DNA from: Planctomycetota bacterium
GTDB taxonomy: Bacteria; Planctomycetota; Planctomycetia; Pirellulales; UBA1268
Direction of reading: 5' to 3'
Assembly: GCA_016872555.1 (NCBI GenBank)
Contig: VGZO01000009.1
Coordinates: 50,772 to 114,771, forward strand
Length of the DNA: 64,000 nucleotides
Shown here: positions 8,882 through 17,174 of the stretch, piece after piece
Layout of the letters: the number at the start of each line of letters is the position of its first letter
Position numbering within the stretch: position 1 is the stretch's first letter
Notes under the pieces: generated by a model
Told to the model about the DNA's origin: nothing
Seen by the model: only the letters and a program-made list of their open reading frames with translations
Database searches by the model: none
Translations under genes and position numbers: made by a program

Positions 8882-8957
8882 CGGCGCGGCGGCCGGTCTC
8901 CGTCACGCCGCACCGGCACCCGCGGCCCGAGCGGGCCGGCGATCGGCGACGCCGCGG

Positions 8958-9866
8958 TCAGTGATCGTGGTCGTGCGACTCGCGGGCATGCGCGTGGGCC
9001 GCATGGGCCGGCGAGGCGCGCTCGATCGCCGTGACAGCGACGGCGATCAGCAACCCGGCCGCCAGCGACGCCGTCAGTAGCAGCCGGTCGTGGCTGTGGA
9101 ATTCGACCTCGGGGAGGAGATCGGCGGCGGCGATGCAGAGGAACGCCCCCGCCGCCAGCGCCAACGCCGCCCCCGTCACCCCCGCGTGGGCGCCGCCGAA
9201 CAGCCGGACGCTGGCCAGGAACACGAGCGCCCCGATCGGCACCACCAGCGCGTAGCCGGCGGTGACGAGGCGCCGTGTGTTCGCGGTCGCCTTGGCCTTG
9301 AGCAACAGCGTGGTGATCACGCAGGCGTCGATCGGCTTGTGGATCGCGATCGCCAGGAAGGTGGCGAACCCGACCAGGCCCCCGTCGGTCCCGCCGGCAT
9401 CGACCGCCGCCGCCAGGGCCGCGCCGTCGGCGAGGCTGTGGAGCGACAGCCCGACGAGGGCCCCGACCCAACTCCAGCGCGACGGCACGCCGCCGCTCGG
9501 GGAATGGGAGTGCGCTGCGTGGTGCTCGCACTCGGCGTCGTGCGAACCGTCGGTGGCATGGTGGGCATGACCGTAAAACGCCCGCTCGAGGAGGAACATC
9601 GCGAGGAACCCACCCAACACCCACGGCATCGTCGTCTCGATGTCGCCGCCGAGCAGCCCGTGGCCGTGCGGGAGGAGGTGGAGGAGGCCGACGCCGAGCA
9701 TCACCCCGCCGGTCAGCGACAGCAGCACCTGCATCCGCCGGTGCCCCAGCGAGAGCAGCACCGGCGCCGCACCGCCGAGCGCTGCCGCCACCGCGATCGC
9801 GACCAGGTACGCCAGCAGCGCGGCCGGGGCTCCGGCGTCGGCGAGCAGGGCGACGGGACGAGTCAT
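8958..9866 (-). CDS. ZIP-family divalent metal transporter
   Basis: 302-residue inner-membrane protein with about eight hydrophobic segments, the ZIP topology. The signature metal-binding helix reads LVGLSLHSLADGAAL (HSxADG, like HNxxDG of the family), followed by the second helix ATFLAIAIHKPIDA with the HKxxD motif. The loop between helices 3 and 4 is histidine-rich (GHAHHATDGSHDAECEHHAAHSHS), and the C-terminus ends in HAHARESHDHDH; both are typical zinc-sensing or zinc-delivery tails. It probably imports Zn2+ or a similar ion into the cytoplasm. An 11-bp-arm palindrome sits in its leader at 9893-9915. The upstream gene on the same strand is a membrane hydrolase 122 bases away. Confidence 0.9.
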   Translation of the reverse strand: MTRPVALLADAGAPAALLAYLVAIAVAAALGGAAPVLLSLGHRRMQVLLSLTGGVMLGVGLLHLLPHGHGLLGGDIETTMPWVLGGFLAMFLLERAFYGHAHHATDGSHDAECEHHAAHSHSPSGGVPSRWSWVGALVGLSLHSLADGAALAAAVDAGGTDGGLVGFATFLAIAIHKPIDACVITTLLLKAKATANTRRLVTAGYALVVPIGALVFLASVRLFGGAHAGVTGAALALAAGAFLCIAAADLLPEVEFHSHDRLLLTASLAAGLLIAVAVTAIERASPAHAAHAHARESHDHDH

Positions 9867-9892
9867 GGCAGGATCCGCAGGCGGGTCGAGCT

Positions 9893-9915
9893 CCCCCGGC
9901 GATCATCGCCGGGGG
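9893..9915. repeat. GC-rich palindrome upstream of the ZIP gene
   Basis: Perfect inverted repeat CCCCCGGCGAT / ATCGCCGGGGG around a single C. As RNA it would form a 10-bp stem with loop TCA. It ends 27 bases before the ZIP start codon on the minus strand and is not followed by a U-tract in either direction, so it is not a classical terminator. An operator or a leader hairpin are both possible. Confidence 0.5.
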
Positions 9916-9988
9916 GGCGAGGGTGGACAAGCGCCCGGGGCCGACCCCGACGGGCGGCCGCGGTGACCTGCCCCCGTTCGGCGACGGC

Positions 9989-10723
9989 TCACCGACGCAG
10001 CTGCCAGGGCTGCATCGGCACGCCCTGCATCATCCGCGACGCCTGCTCCATCTGCTGGCGTGTGTAGCGTTTGATCTGCAGGCTGCGTTCGCTGTGCGAA
10101 GCGTCGAAGGCGGCCAGTCCGGCGAGGGCGACCAGCAGGACATAGGCGAGGAGATTCGCCCAGGCTTCCGCACCGTGAAACTTCATCGCCGTCCCGAAGC
10201 CCTTCTTGAACTTCGGTCCGAACATCCCCTGCGACACGCTCCACAGTTCGTCGATCACCAGGTGCGACAGCACGCCGAGGACGACGGCACCGGAAAGGTA
10301 GTAGCGGTGGAGCGGGTCGTCGCCACCGGCGACGAGGAACGTCAGCAACCCGGCGATCAAGGCCGCGGGGACACTGTGGAACATCCCCCGGTGGACCGCG
10401 TGGTTGGCGAGGATCCAGCCGAGCCCGAAGCGGACCGCCAGGTAGATCGCGATCCCGACCAGGACGATCCCGTCGAGTGGCAGGCCCCACTGCTGGAGAC
10501 GGTGGAGCATCATCAGCGGGACGGCCGCCGCCAGGAGCGCGACCCCTTCCCGGAGCGGCTCCGATTCCCCGGAGTCGAGGTCGGGAACCATGCCGGCCGC
10601 CGTGGCGAGGGCGGCGGCGAGGCCGCATGTCACGGGGGGCAAACCGCCGGCATACCAGCCGGCGGCGCCATACACGCCTCCGACCAGCGCCGATCCGGCG
10701 ATGTGCACGCGGTACCCGGGCAC
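9989..10723 (-). CDS. YdjM/DUF457-type membrane-bound metal-dependent hydrolase
   Basis: 244-residue membrane protein of the LexA-binding, inner-membrane-associated putative hydrolase family. Conserved features in order: N-terminal YRVHIAG with His7, AAGMVPDLDSGESEP (PDLD motif at 47-50), ANHAVHRGMFHSVPA (HRGxFHS) and LGVLSHLVIDELWS (HLxxD). These His/Asp residues make the family's predicted metal centre. Five or so hydrophobic segments span the middle; the C-terminal 40 residues are soluble and charged. I chose GTG at 10723 because GGAGGG lies 8 bases upstream and the family begins close to this histidine. Function in the family is not established; phospholipase-like activity is only a prediction. 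Confidence 0.82.
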   Translation of the reverse strand: MPGYRVHIAGSALVGGVYGAAGWYAGGLPPVTCGLAAALATAAGMVPDLDSGESEPLREGVALLAAAVPLMMLHRLQQWGLPLDGIVLVGIAIYLAVRFGLGWILANHAVHRGMFHSVPAALIAGLLTFLVAGGDDPLHRYYLSGAVVLGVLSHLVIDELWSVSQGMFGPKFKKGFGTAMKFHGAEAWANLLAYVLLVALAGLAAFDASHSERSLQIKRYTRQQMEQASRMMQGVPMQPWQLRR

Positions 10724-11251
10724 CCGATTCCCTCCGCCCAGCGGCCACCGCCAGCCTCGATTCGGCCGCGCGGCGCAGGGGTGCTGGCCCGACCTTCCCT
10801 GGCGGACACAGTTCCCCGACTCCAGTTTCGGCAGCCCCCGAACACCGGCGTCAGCCCCTTTGACCGAGCCACCCGACATTTCCAAAAAAGGCACACTCTC
10901 CCCAAGGTCCCCACTCCACCCCAAACCCCAGCTGCATTTTCCAGCGGTGCAGAGACGAATCTCGCCGACACAAGGAATAATGACTACGCAAAATAGAAAA
11001 ACCGGGGAACCTGGAGTGAAGATCGTGATTGCGAGCGATTTCCGACCCTCCCCTGCCCCCCAGCACGTTCGGTGAGAACGCCTGAACGGTCGCCTCGAGA
11101 GGCCTCGGTGCCGTTTCAGGCCGCCGGGCAGCGATGACCGCGCCAGGGGCGTTCGGTTGGCCTACGCCCAACGACCCGCGCCCCCTACACTCCCAGCCCC
11201 TCTGGGCATGGACGGCCCCGAGCGCTGCCCGCACCGGTGGAGGAATCAGCC
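10724..11251. other. 528-base intergenic region with an AT-richer core
   Basis: Divergent gap between the membrane hydrolase and the CvpA-like gene. Positions about 10860-11050 are clearly richer in A/T than the surroundings. A possible 31-codon ORF (ATG 10980, stop 11073-11075, product starting MTTQNRKTGE, preceded by AAGGA) lies inside but has no independent support. A -10-like TACACT at 11186-11191 precedes the CvpA-like gene. No RNA gene or terminator was recognised. Confidence 0.45.
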
Positions 11252-12190
11252 GTGGAGGTCGAGGGCTACGACCTGGTGATGATCGGAATCCTCGCGGTCG
11301 CGGGGCTGCTCGGCTATTTCCGCGGCATCGTCTGGCAAGTGGCCTCGATCCTGGGGATCGTCGCCAGCGGCTTCGTCGCCCTGCGGTTCGGCGCCCAGGT
11401 GGCCCCCTGGTTCGGGCAAACCGCCCCCTGGAACCAGCTGTCGGGGATGCTCGCCCTCTACGCCGCGACGTCGGCCGGCGTGTGGATCGTGTTTCGCCTG
11501 GTTTCCAAGGCAATCAGCGCCGTCCATCTCTCGGCGTTCGACCACCAACTGGGGCTGCTGTTCGGGCTCGCCAAGGGGGCCTTGCTGTGCATCGTGATCA
11601 CCTTCTTCACCGTCACGATGGCGCCGGCCTACCGGCCGCAGGTGGTGGCCAGCAAGAGCGGGCGGATCGTCGCCACCGCGATCGTCCGTGCCGACACCTA
11701 CCTGCCGCGCGAGATTCACGAGAAAGTCGATCCGTTCGTGCGCCAGTTCGAGCGTGAGTTCCTCGGGCCGAGCGCGGCCAACACGGGCCTCGCCGGGGCC
11801 GGCATGGCCGGTGTCCCCGGCGGCCCCCCGGCCGGTCCTGCGGCCTCACCGCTGGCGGCGATCTGGGAAGGGGTGTCGTCGGCGGCTGCGTGGGCCAGTG
11901 CCGGCGATGCAGGGCAGGGGGCCCAGGTCGCCGCGGGCGCGTTGCAGGCCGGGAGCTCATTCTTCGCGCCGCCGGCGGCCAATCCGCTCCGCCAGGCGAC
12001 GTTCGCCGCCCCCGTCGCACCCGCTGCCGCCCCGCCACCGGCATCGGCACCGCAGCGGCCGACGACCAGCGCTTTCACCGCCGCCCCGCCCCTGGGCGCG
12101 GCGCCTCCGCCTCCGTCGTTCCGTTCCCCGTCCGACGCTCCTCCGGCCGGCTACGCGCCGGGCAGCCAGTCGCCCCTGCGCTACCGCTGA
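11252..12190 (+). CDS. CvpA-family membrane protein with Pro/Ala-rich tail
   Basis: 312 residues. The first 130 match the CvpA/colicin V production family: four transmembrane helices with the conserved GYFRGIVWQ (21-29) after helix 1 and the LGLLFGLAKGALLCIVI region before helix 4. From about residue 170 the protein becomes a long low-complexity Ala/Pro/Gly tail (for example VAPAAAPPPASAPQ), which is not part of the family and may be disordered or periplasmic. CvpA proteins support envelope integrity and purF expression in enterobacteria; the role here is unknown. The GTG at 11252 is chosen because GGAGG ends 8 bases upstream; another GTG five codons earlier lacks such a site. Confidence 0.8.
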   Translation: MEVEGYDLVMIGILAVAGLLGYFRGIVWQVASILGIVASGFVALRFGAQVAPWFGQTAPWNQLSGMLALYAATSAGVWIVFRLVSKAISAVHLSAFDHQLGLLFGLAKGALLCIVITFFTVTMAPAYRPQVVASKSGRIVATAIVRADTYLPREIHEKVDPFVRQFEREFLGPSAANTGLAGAGMAGVPGGPPAGPAASPLAAIWEGVSSAAAWASAGDAGQGAQVAAGALQAGSSFFAPPAANPLRQATFAAPVAPAAAPPPASAPQRPTTSAFTAAPPLGAAPPPPSFRSPSDAPPAGYAPGSQSPLRYR

Positions 12191-12360
12191 GCGCCGCCTG
12201 CGATCGCCGCGGAGCGACGCCGCTGCCGGGCGCCCGTGCCGCCGTGGGCCGGGCAGGGGATCCGGTGCGGAAAGGGCTAAAAAAAGGCCCGAAAACGCGA
12301 ACCACGAACCGGACATAAGAGACATTATCGGACGTTGGGGAGGGGAGCGGAATCGGGCCT

Positions 12361-13383
12361 TCAGGCCGGTCCTGCCGTCCCCACGCCCCCTCCGGCCGCT
12401 GCCTCGTCAGCGGCGTCGATGAACCGCCCCATGCGGCGGAACTTCTCGTAGCGTTCCGCCACGAGCGTCTCGGCCGGCCGCGCGGCCAACTCGCGCAGCG
12501 TGCGCAGCAGGTAGACCTTCAGGCGGCGCGCCATCTGCCGCGGATCGCGATGCGCGCCGCCGGGAGGCTCGGGGATCACCGTGTCGATGATCCCGAAGCC
12601 GAAGAGGTCGCTCGACCGCATCCGCAGCGCCCGGGCGGCCTCGGCCTTGTGGGTGGCGCTCTTCCACAGGATCCCGGCGCAGCCCTCGGGGCTGATCACG
12701 CTGTAGTAGGCGTGCTCGAGGATCGCGACCCGGTCGCCGACCCCGATCCCCAGCGCCCCGCCCGAGCCTCCCTCGCCGATCACCACGCAGACGATCGGCA
12801 CCGGCAACGACGCCATCAGGAACATGCTCTCGGCGATCACCTGGGCCTGGCCGCGTTCCTCGGCGCCGACCCCGGGATAGGCCCCCGGCGTGTCGATCAG
12901 GGCGATCACCGGCAGGCCGAACTTGGCCGCCAGCCGCATCTTGCCCATCGCCTTGCGGTAGCCCTCGGGATGGGCGCACCCGAAATGGCAGGCCTGGCGC
13001 TCGGTGAGCGTCTTGCCCTTCTGGTGGCCGATCATCAGGACCTTGTAGCGCTCGAGCTTGGCGAAGCCGGCCACGAGGGCGGGATCGTCGCCGAACGCCT
13101 TGTCGCCGTGGAGTTCGACGAATTCGTCGCAGACGAGGTTCAGGTAGTCGCTCGTCTTCGGCCGGTCGGGGTGGCGGGCGACCTCGACGGTCTGCCAGGG
13201 GTCGAGGTTGCCGAACACCTGCCGCTGCAGCTCGACGACCTCGCGGCGTAGCCGCCGCAATTCCTCCTCAGGCGACGATCCGGCGTGCTGCGACCCGAGC
13301 GGGGCCGCCTCGAGGGCCGCGATCCGGTCCTCGAGTTCGTAGATCGGCTTTTCGAGCGGGAGGCGGTGGAGTCCGCGGCTCAT
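12361..13383 (-). CDS. accA: Acetyl-CoA carboxylase carboxyltransferase subunit alpha
   Basis: Alpha subunit of the carboxyltransferase that, with AccD, moves CO2 from carboxybiotin to acetyl-CoA to make malonyl-CoA for fatty acid synthesis; cytoplasmic. The 340 residues match the family length. Visible: N-terminal helical part LEKPIYELEDRIAALEA, the crotonase-fold core with HQKGKTLTERQACHFGCAHP, LIDTPGAYPGVGAEERGQ, the oxyanion-hole region GEGGSGGALGIGVGDRV, and YYSVISPEGCAGILWK. No accD lies in the window. It is the last gene of a minus-strand run behind a Ser/Thr kinase, 51 bases after that gene's stop. The start ATG has only a weak ribosome site but fits the family N-terminus. Confidence 0.96.
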   Translation of the reverse strand: MSRGLHRLPLEKPIYELEDRIAALEAAPLGSQHAGSSPEEELRRLRREVVELQRQVFGNLDPWQTVEVARHPDRPKTSDYLNLVCDEFVELHGDKAFGDDPALVAGFAKLERYKVLMIGHQKGKTLTERQACHFGCAHPEGYRKAMGKMRLAAKFGLPVIALIDTPGAYPGVGAEERGQAQVIAESMFLMASLPVPIVCVVIGEGGSGGALGIGVGDRVAILEHAYYSVISPEGCAGILWKSATHKAEAARALRMRSSDLFGFGIIDTVIPEPPGGAHRDPRQMARRLKVYLLRTLRELAARPAETLVAERYEKFRRMGRFIDAADEAAAGGGVGTAGPA

Positions 13384-13434
13384 GGCGGGGCGTTCCGGAA
13401 GGTTCCGGAGTGTCCCGCGCCGCGGCTGCCGGCG

Positions 13435-14313
13435 TCAATTCGAGCCGTCGCCCCCGTCGGCCACCGCGGGGGGCGTCACATCGCGGTCGTAGAGCCGCAG
13501 CTGGTGGAGCTGCCGGGCGACGTCGCCGGCGGCGGGGCGGTCGGCGGCGCGCTTGGCCATCATCTCGCGCAGCAGCTTCGACGCGGCCGCGGAGACGTTG
13601 GCATTCGAGGCCTCGACTCCCGGCGGGGCGTTGTACAGATGCCGGGAAAGGAGCTCGTGGGTGTTGGATCCGGTGAACGGCGGATGGCCGCCGAGCAGTT
13701 CGAACGCCATGCAGCCCAGCGAGTAGACGTCGGAACGCGGGTCGGGGGGCTGCCCGCGGATCTGCTCGGGGGCCATGTAGCTGGGCGTGCCCTGCGGCTG
13801 CTGCCGCCGCCACAGCAACCTGCCGAGGGCCCCTGGCGGACGCGCCGCGATCGCGAAATCGATCACCTTGATCTCGCCGGCCCGGTTGGCCAGGACGTTG
13901 GCGGGCTTGATGTCGCGGTGGACCCAGCCGCGGGCGTGCATGTGCGCCAGCGCCTCGCTGACCCCGATGAGGATCTTCGGCAGCCGGGAGAGGAGCCGAT
14001 CGCGCGACCCGGTCACGAAGCGACGGAGGTTGGGGTGGGGAAACAGCTCCATCACCAGGCAGGGAAACCCCTCGTAGACCGTGAGCCGATCGAGGCGGAT
14101 CACCCCCGGGTGGTCGAGGCTGCGGCCCACCGCCAACTCATGCTCGAGCTGCCGGCGCTGGAGGCGGTCGTCGTCGTAGCCGGTCTGGAGGATCTTGACC
14201 GCCACCTGCCGGCCGAGCGAGTCGTCCTTGCAGCTCCACACCTGGCACTGCCGTCCCAGGCCGAGCTGCTGGGACAGCACGAGGGGACCGAGTCTGTCGG
14301 GGAGTCTGGCCAT
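13435..14313 (-). CDS. Ser/Thr protein kinase with degenerate glycine loop and DFA motif
   Basis: 292 residues, essentially a bare Hanks-type kinase domain with no transmembrane helix. Motifs: VAVKIL with the ATP lysine at 40, HRDIKPANV at 132-140 (catalytic loop intact), YMAPEQ at 179-184, and DVYSLGCMAFELL. Two departures from consensus: the glycine loop reads GLGRQCQV, with the third glycine replaced by cysteine, and the magnesium-binding DFG is DFA (152-154). The metal-binding Asp is kept, so activity may persist. It follows truA with a 25-base gap and precedes accA, suggesting co-transcription. Targets cannot be inferred. Confidence 0.88.
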   Translation of the reverse strand: MARLPDRLGPLVLSQQLGLGRQCQVWSCKDDSLGRQVAVKILQTGYDDDRLQRRQLEHELAVGRSLDHPGVIRLDRLTVYEGFPCLVMELFPHPNLRRFVTGSRDRLLSRLPKILIGVSEALAHMHARGWVHRDIKPANVLANRAGEIKVIDFAIAARPPGALGRLLWRRQQPQGTPSYMAPEQIRGQPPDPRSDVYSLGCMAFELLGGHPPFTGSNTHELLSRHLYNAPPGVEASNANVSAAASKLLREMMAKRAADRPAAGDVARQLHQLRLYDRDVTPPAVADGGDGSN

Positions 14314-14338
14314 GGGGGAGCCGGGGGGACACCGACGA

Positions 14339-15136
14339 TCACCGGCGGACGGTGGGCGCGGCGAGGGGGGTCCCGGGAAGGAGTTGCGTCGAGAGGAGCA
14401 CGAGACCCTGCGGCGGTGCGGTTGGCCCGGCGCGGATACGGTCGCGGGCCGCGACCACCTCCGCCAGCCACGGCGGCGGCCGGCGACCGGCACCGACCAG
14501 CACCAGCGACCCGACGATGATACGCACCATGTTGTGGAGGAAGCCGTTGCCGGCGACCTCCACCCACACCTCGGCATCGGCCTTCCCCGCCGGGCTGGCC
14601 CGGCGTCCGACGTCGAGGCGGTGGATTGTGCGCGTTTTCGATACCCGTGACGAGGGGGTCTTCTCGAAACTGGTGAAGTCGTGCTCCCCGAGAAGCGACA
14701 GCGCCGCCAGCGCCATCGCGTCGGTGTCGAGCCGCGACCGCCAGCGCCAGACCAGCGCCCGGTCGAGCACCGGTTTCCAGGGGGCGTCGTGGATCCGGTA
14801 GCGGTAGGTCTTGGCGACCGCGGCGGCGACGGGATCGAAATCGGCGTCGACTTCCGCCGCGGCCACCACCGTCACGTCCGCCGGGAGGTTGGCGTCGAGG
14901 GCCCGGGCCCAGGTGGCGGCATCGAGCAAGCTGGAGCTGGTGAACGAGACGATCTGGTCGAGGGCGTGGACGCCGGCGTCGGTCCGGCTCGACCCGCGCG
15001 GCAGCACCGTCTCGCCGCTCACGGCGTGGATCGCCGCGGCGAGCGTCCCCTGCACCGTCGTCCGTCCCGGCTGCACCTGCCAGCCGTGGTAGCGCGTGCC
15101 CTCGTAGGCGAGGCGCAGGCCGATGGCGCGGCTCAT
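14339..15136 (-). CDS. truA: tRNA pseudouridine(38-40) synthase TruA
   Basis: Converts uridines 38-40 of the tRNA anticodon arm to pseudouridine; cytoplasmic dimer. The 265-residue length is standard. N-terminal LRLAYEGTRYHGWQ is the family signature, the catalytic aspartate is D53 within SRTDAGVHALDQ, and the C-terminal half has AKTYRYRIH, FTSFEK and NGFLHNMVRIIVGSLV, all conserved in TruA. Its ATG overlaps the stop of asd as ATGA, so translation is probably coupled. A kinase gene follows closely. Confidence 0.95.
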   Translation of the reverse strand: MSRAIGLRLAYEGTRYHGWQVQPGRTTVQGTLAAAIHAVSGETVLPRGSSRTDAGVHALDQIVSFTSSSLLDAATWARALDANLPADVTVVAAAEVDADFDPVAAAVAKTYRYRIHDAPWKPVLDRALVWRWRSRLDTDAMALAALSLLGEHDFTSFEKTPSSRVSKTRTIHRLDVGRRASPAGKADAEVWVEVAGNGFLHNMVRIIVGSLVLVGAGRRPPPWLAEVVAARDRIRAGPTAPPQGLVLLSTQLLPGTPLAAPTVRR

Positions 15137-16170
15137 GCGCCCACCGCGACCCCCCCTGCCCGCCTCGGCCGTTTCGTCGCCAGCAGCTCGGCGATCTGCA
15201 CGGCGTTGGTGGCGGCCCCCTTGCGGAGGTTGTCGGACACGCACCACAGCGCGATTCCCGCGGGGCACGATTCGTCCTCGCGGATCCGCCCCACGAACAC
15301 CTCGTCGCGCCCGTCGCAGGTGCGCGGCTGCGGGTAGCTGCGCGCCTCGAGCTCGTCGACGACGACGATCCCCGGCGCGGCTGCGAGCAGCCGCCGTGCC
15401 TCGGCGGCCGACAGCTTGCGTTCTGTCTCGATGAGGATCGATTCGCTGTGGCAGTTGCCGACCGGCACCCGGACGCAGGTCGCACACACGCCGATCGACT
15501 CGTCGCCGAGGATCTTCCGCGTCTCGAGGACCATCTTCAGTTCCTCGCTCGTCGACCCGCCCCCCTTCGGCGAGCCGATCTGCGGGATGAGGTTGGCGGC
15601 GATCGGATGGGGAAACACGGCGCGCGGCTCGGCCCGCCCCTCGAGCCAGGCGGCGGTGGCCCCGCGGAGCTCGTCGGTGGCCGCCAGCCCCGCCCCGCTG
15701 ACCGCCTGGTAGGTGCTGACCACGACCCGGCGGACGCGGGCGGCGTCGTGGAGCGGCTTCATCACCATCACCAACTGCGTCGTCGAGCAGTTGGGGCTCG
15801 ATACGAGCCCGTCGTGGCCGTCGAGCGCCGCGGCGTTGACCTCGGGGATCACCAGCGGCACGTCGGGACGCATGCGGAACTGCCCGCTCTCGTCGACGAC
15901 GACGGTGCCGCGCTCCAGCGCCCAGGGCACGAACTCGGCGGCGACCTCGTCGGGGGTGCTGCCGATCGCGATCTCGACGCCGGCGAACGACTCGGGCGTC
16001 AACTCCTCGATCGGCAGGCTCGTGCCGGCCACCGACAGCGTGGCCCCCGCCGACCGCTTCGAGGCCAGCAGCTTGATCCGTCGGGCGGGAAAGGCCCGCT
16101 CCACGAGCAGCCGGACGATGATCCGCCCAACGGCGCCGGTGGCGCCGACGACGGCGATGGTGTCGATCAC
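15133..16170 (-). CDS. asd: Aspartate-semialdehyde dehydrogenase
   Basis: Reduces aspartyl phosphate to aspartate semialdehyde with NADPH, the branch point to lysine/diaminopimelate, threonine and methionine. 345 residues. Rossmann motif VVGATGAVG at the N-terminus, catalytic cysteine C128 in SSPNCSTTQ, YQAVSGAG, FPHPIAANLIPQIG, and RVPVGNCHSESI, where the catalytic histidine is kept though the usual GHS is CHS. The GTG at 16170 is preceded by GAGGAG; it overlaps the HTTM gene's stop as GTGA, and its own stop overlaps truA's ATG. No dapA, lysC or hom is nearby, so the gene is grouped with unrelated functions. Confidence 0.95.
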   Translation of the reverse strand: MIDTIAVVGATGAVGRIIVRLLVERAFPARRIKLLASKRSAGATLSVAGTSLPIEELTPESFAGVEIAIGSTPDEVAAEFVPWALERGTVVVDESGQFRMRPDVPLVIPEVNAAALDGHDGLVSSPNCSTTQLVMVMKPLHDAARVRRVVVSTYQAVSGAGLAATDELRGATAAWLEGRAEPRAVFPHPIAANLIPQIGSPKGGGSTSEELKMVLETRKILGDESIGVCATCVRVPVGNCHSESILIETERKLSAAEARRLLAAAPGIVVVDELEARSYPQPRTCDGRDEVFVGRIREDESCPAGIALWCVSDNLRKGAATNAVQIAELLATKRPRRAGGVAVGA

Positions 16171-17174
16171 GAGACGCTCCTCACACGCTGGGGAACCCGC
16201 TCCGGGGCGGCATGGTTGGCCGACCGACGCCGAAACACCGCCGCCGGCACGAACGCCAGATTGGCGGTGATCATCGCCAGGCCGAACTCCATCATCCCCA
16301 TCGCCAGCCCGATGCCAAGATGGACGGCCACCGCCATCCCGAGGGCGAGCCGGCGCGTCAGCCGCGGCCAGACCAGCGCCGGATAGGAGACCTCCCAGAA
16401 GAGCGTGGCGAGTGTGAGGGCGTTGACGAGGAGCGGATGGCGGGCCAGCCACGTCAGGTCGAGCGTCCGGTACTGGCCGTTGGCGACCGCCCCCCACAGC
16501 GCCGTCCCCTCCCACCAGCTCGCGCCGAGCAGCTTGGCGCAACCCGAGAAACCGTAGACGACGCAGAGGTGAACCTGCAACAGCCGCAGGGCGACGTTGG
16601 CGCGGACGGAGGGGGCTGCCGCCGTCCGGTCGGGCCACAGGCGGCGATCGACGCTCGCCAGCGCCCCGGCCGGCCCGACGACGAGGGGCACCAGCAGCAT
16701 CCCCAGCGTGTCGTCGAGACCGAACACGTTGAGCGGCGCGCGATTGACGCTGCTCACCAGGCCGACGAACGACACCAGCGCCGCCAGCGGCGTGAGGAAC
16801 CCCACCGCCAGGCAGACCGCGGCCACCAGCGCCAGCGCCGCCAGGCCGCGCACGCCCCACGGGCCACCGGCGGAGAAAAACCAGCTCCACTGCCACGGCT
16901 GATCGTTGACGCGCCACACGTCGGCCGGCGGCAACCAGGCCTGGTCACCGAAAAACGCCGGCGCGTCGGCGAGCCACACGAGGTTCGCCCAGGCCAGCAG
17001 GCAGCCGGTGCAGATCCGCACCACGACCAACGGGAGCGGATCGGCGGGAGTGAACCAGAACCGGTTCCAGGCATCGCGCCAGGCACCGATCCAGCCCGGC
17101 TCGGCGACGGCCGCGTCGGCGGGGCTCCACGGCCCGCGGATCACGTCGGGGCTCGCGACAAGGCCCCTCTTCAT
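16167..17174 (-). CDS. HTTM-domain membrane protein
   Basis: 335-residue polytopic membrane protein of the HTTM (horizontally transferred transmembrane, gamma-carboxylase-like) family. It starts with a soluble 35-residue segment, then WNRFWFTPADPLPLVVVRICTG, the typical entry to helix 1, and shows NRAPLNVFGLDDTLGMLL and the QVHLCVVYGFSGCAKLLGASWW motif that characterises the family. About seven hydrophobic segments follow. Relatives include vitamin K-dependent gamma-glutamyl carboxylase, but the bacterial function is not known. ATGA and GTGA overlaps link it to the partner protein upstream and to asd downstream. Confidence 0.85.
   Translation of the reverse strand: MKRGLVASPDVIRGPWSPADAAVAEPGWIGAWRDAWNRFWFTPADPLPLVVVRICTGCLLAWANLVWLADAPAFFGDQAWLPPADVWRVNDQPWQWSWFFSAGGPWGVRGLAALALVAAVCLAVGFLTPLAALVSFVGLVSSVNRAPLNVFGLDDTLGMLLVPLVVGPAGALASVDRRLWPDRTAAAPSVRANVALRLLQVHLCVVYGFSGCAKLLGASWWEGTALWGAVANGQYRTLDLTWLARHPLLVNALTLATLFWEVSYPALVWPRLTRRLALGMAVAVHLGIGLAMGMMEFGLAMITANLAFVPAAVFRRRSANHAAPERVPQRVRSVS

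Noticed and set aside
8923..8938. Hairpin CGGCCC-GAGC-GGGCCG in the convergent gap before the ZIP gene
   Set aside because: Six-bp stem without a U-tract; too weak to call a terminator in such GC-rich DNA.
12255..12300. Terminator between the CvpA-like gene and accA
   Set aside because: The run of seven A is inside, not after, a weak GGGC/GCCC pairing; no proper stem with a U-tract in either direction.
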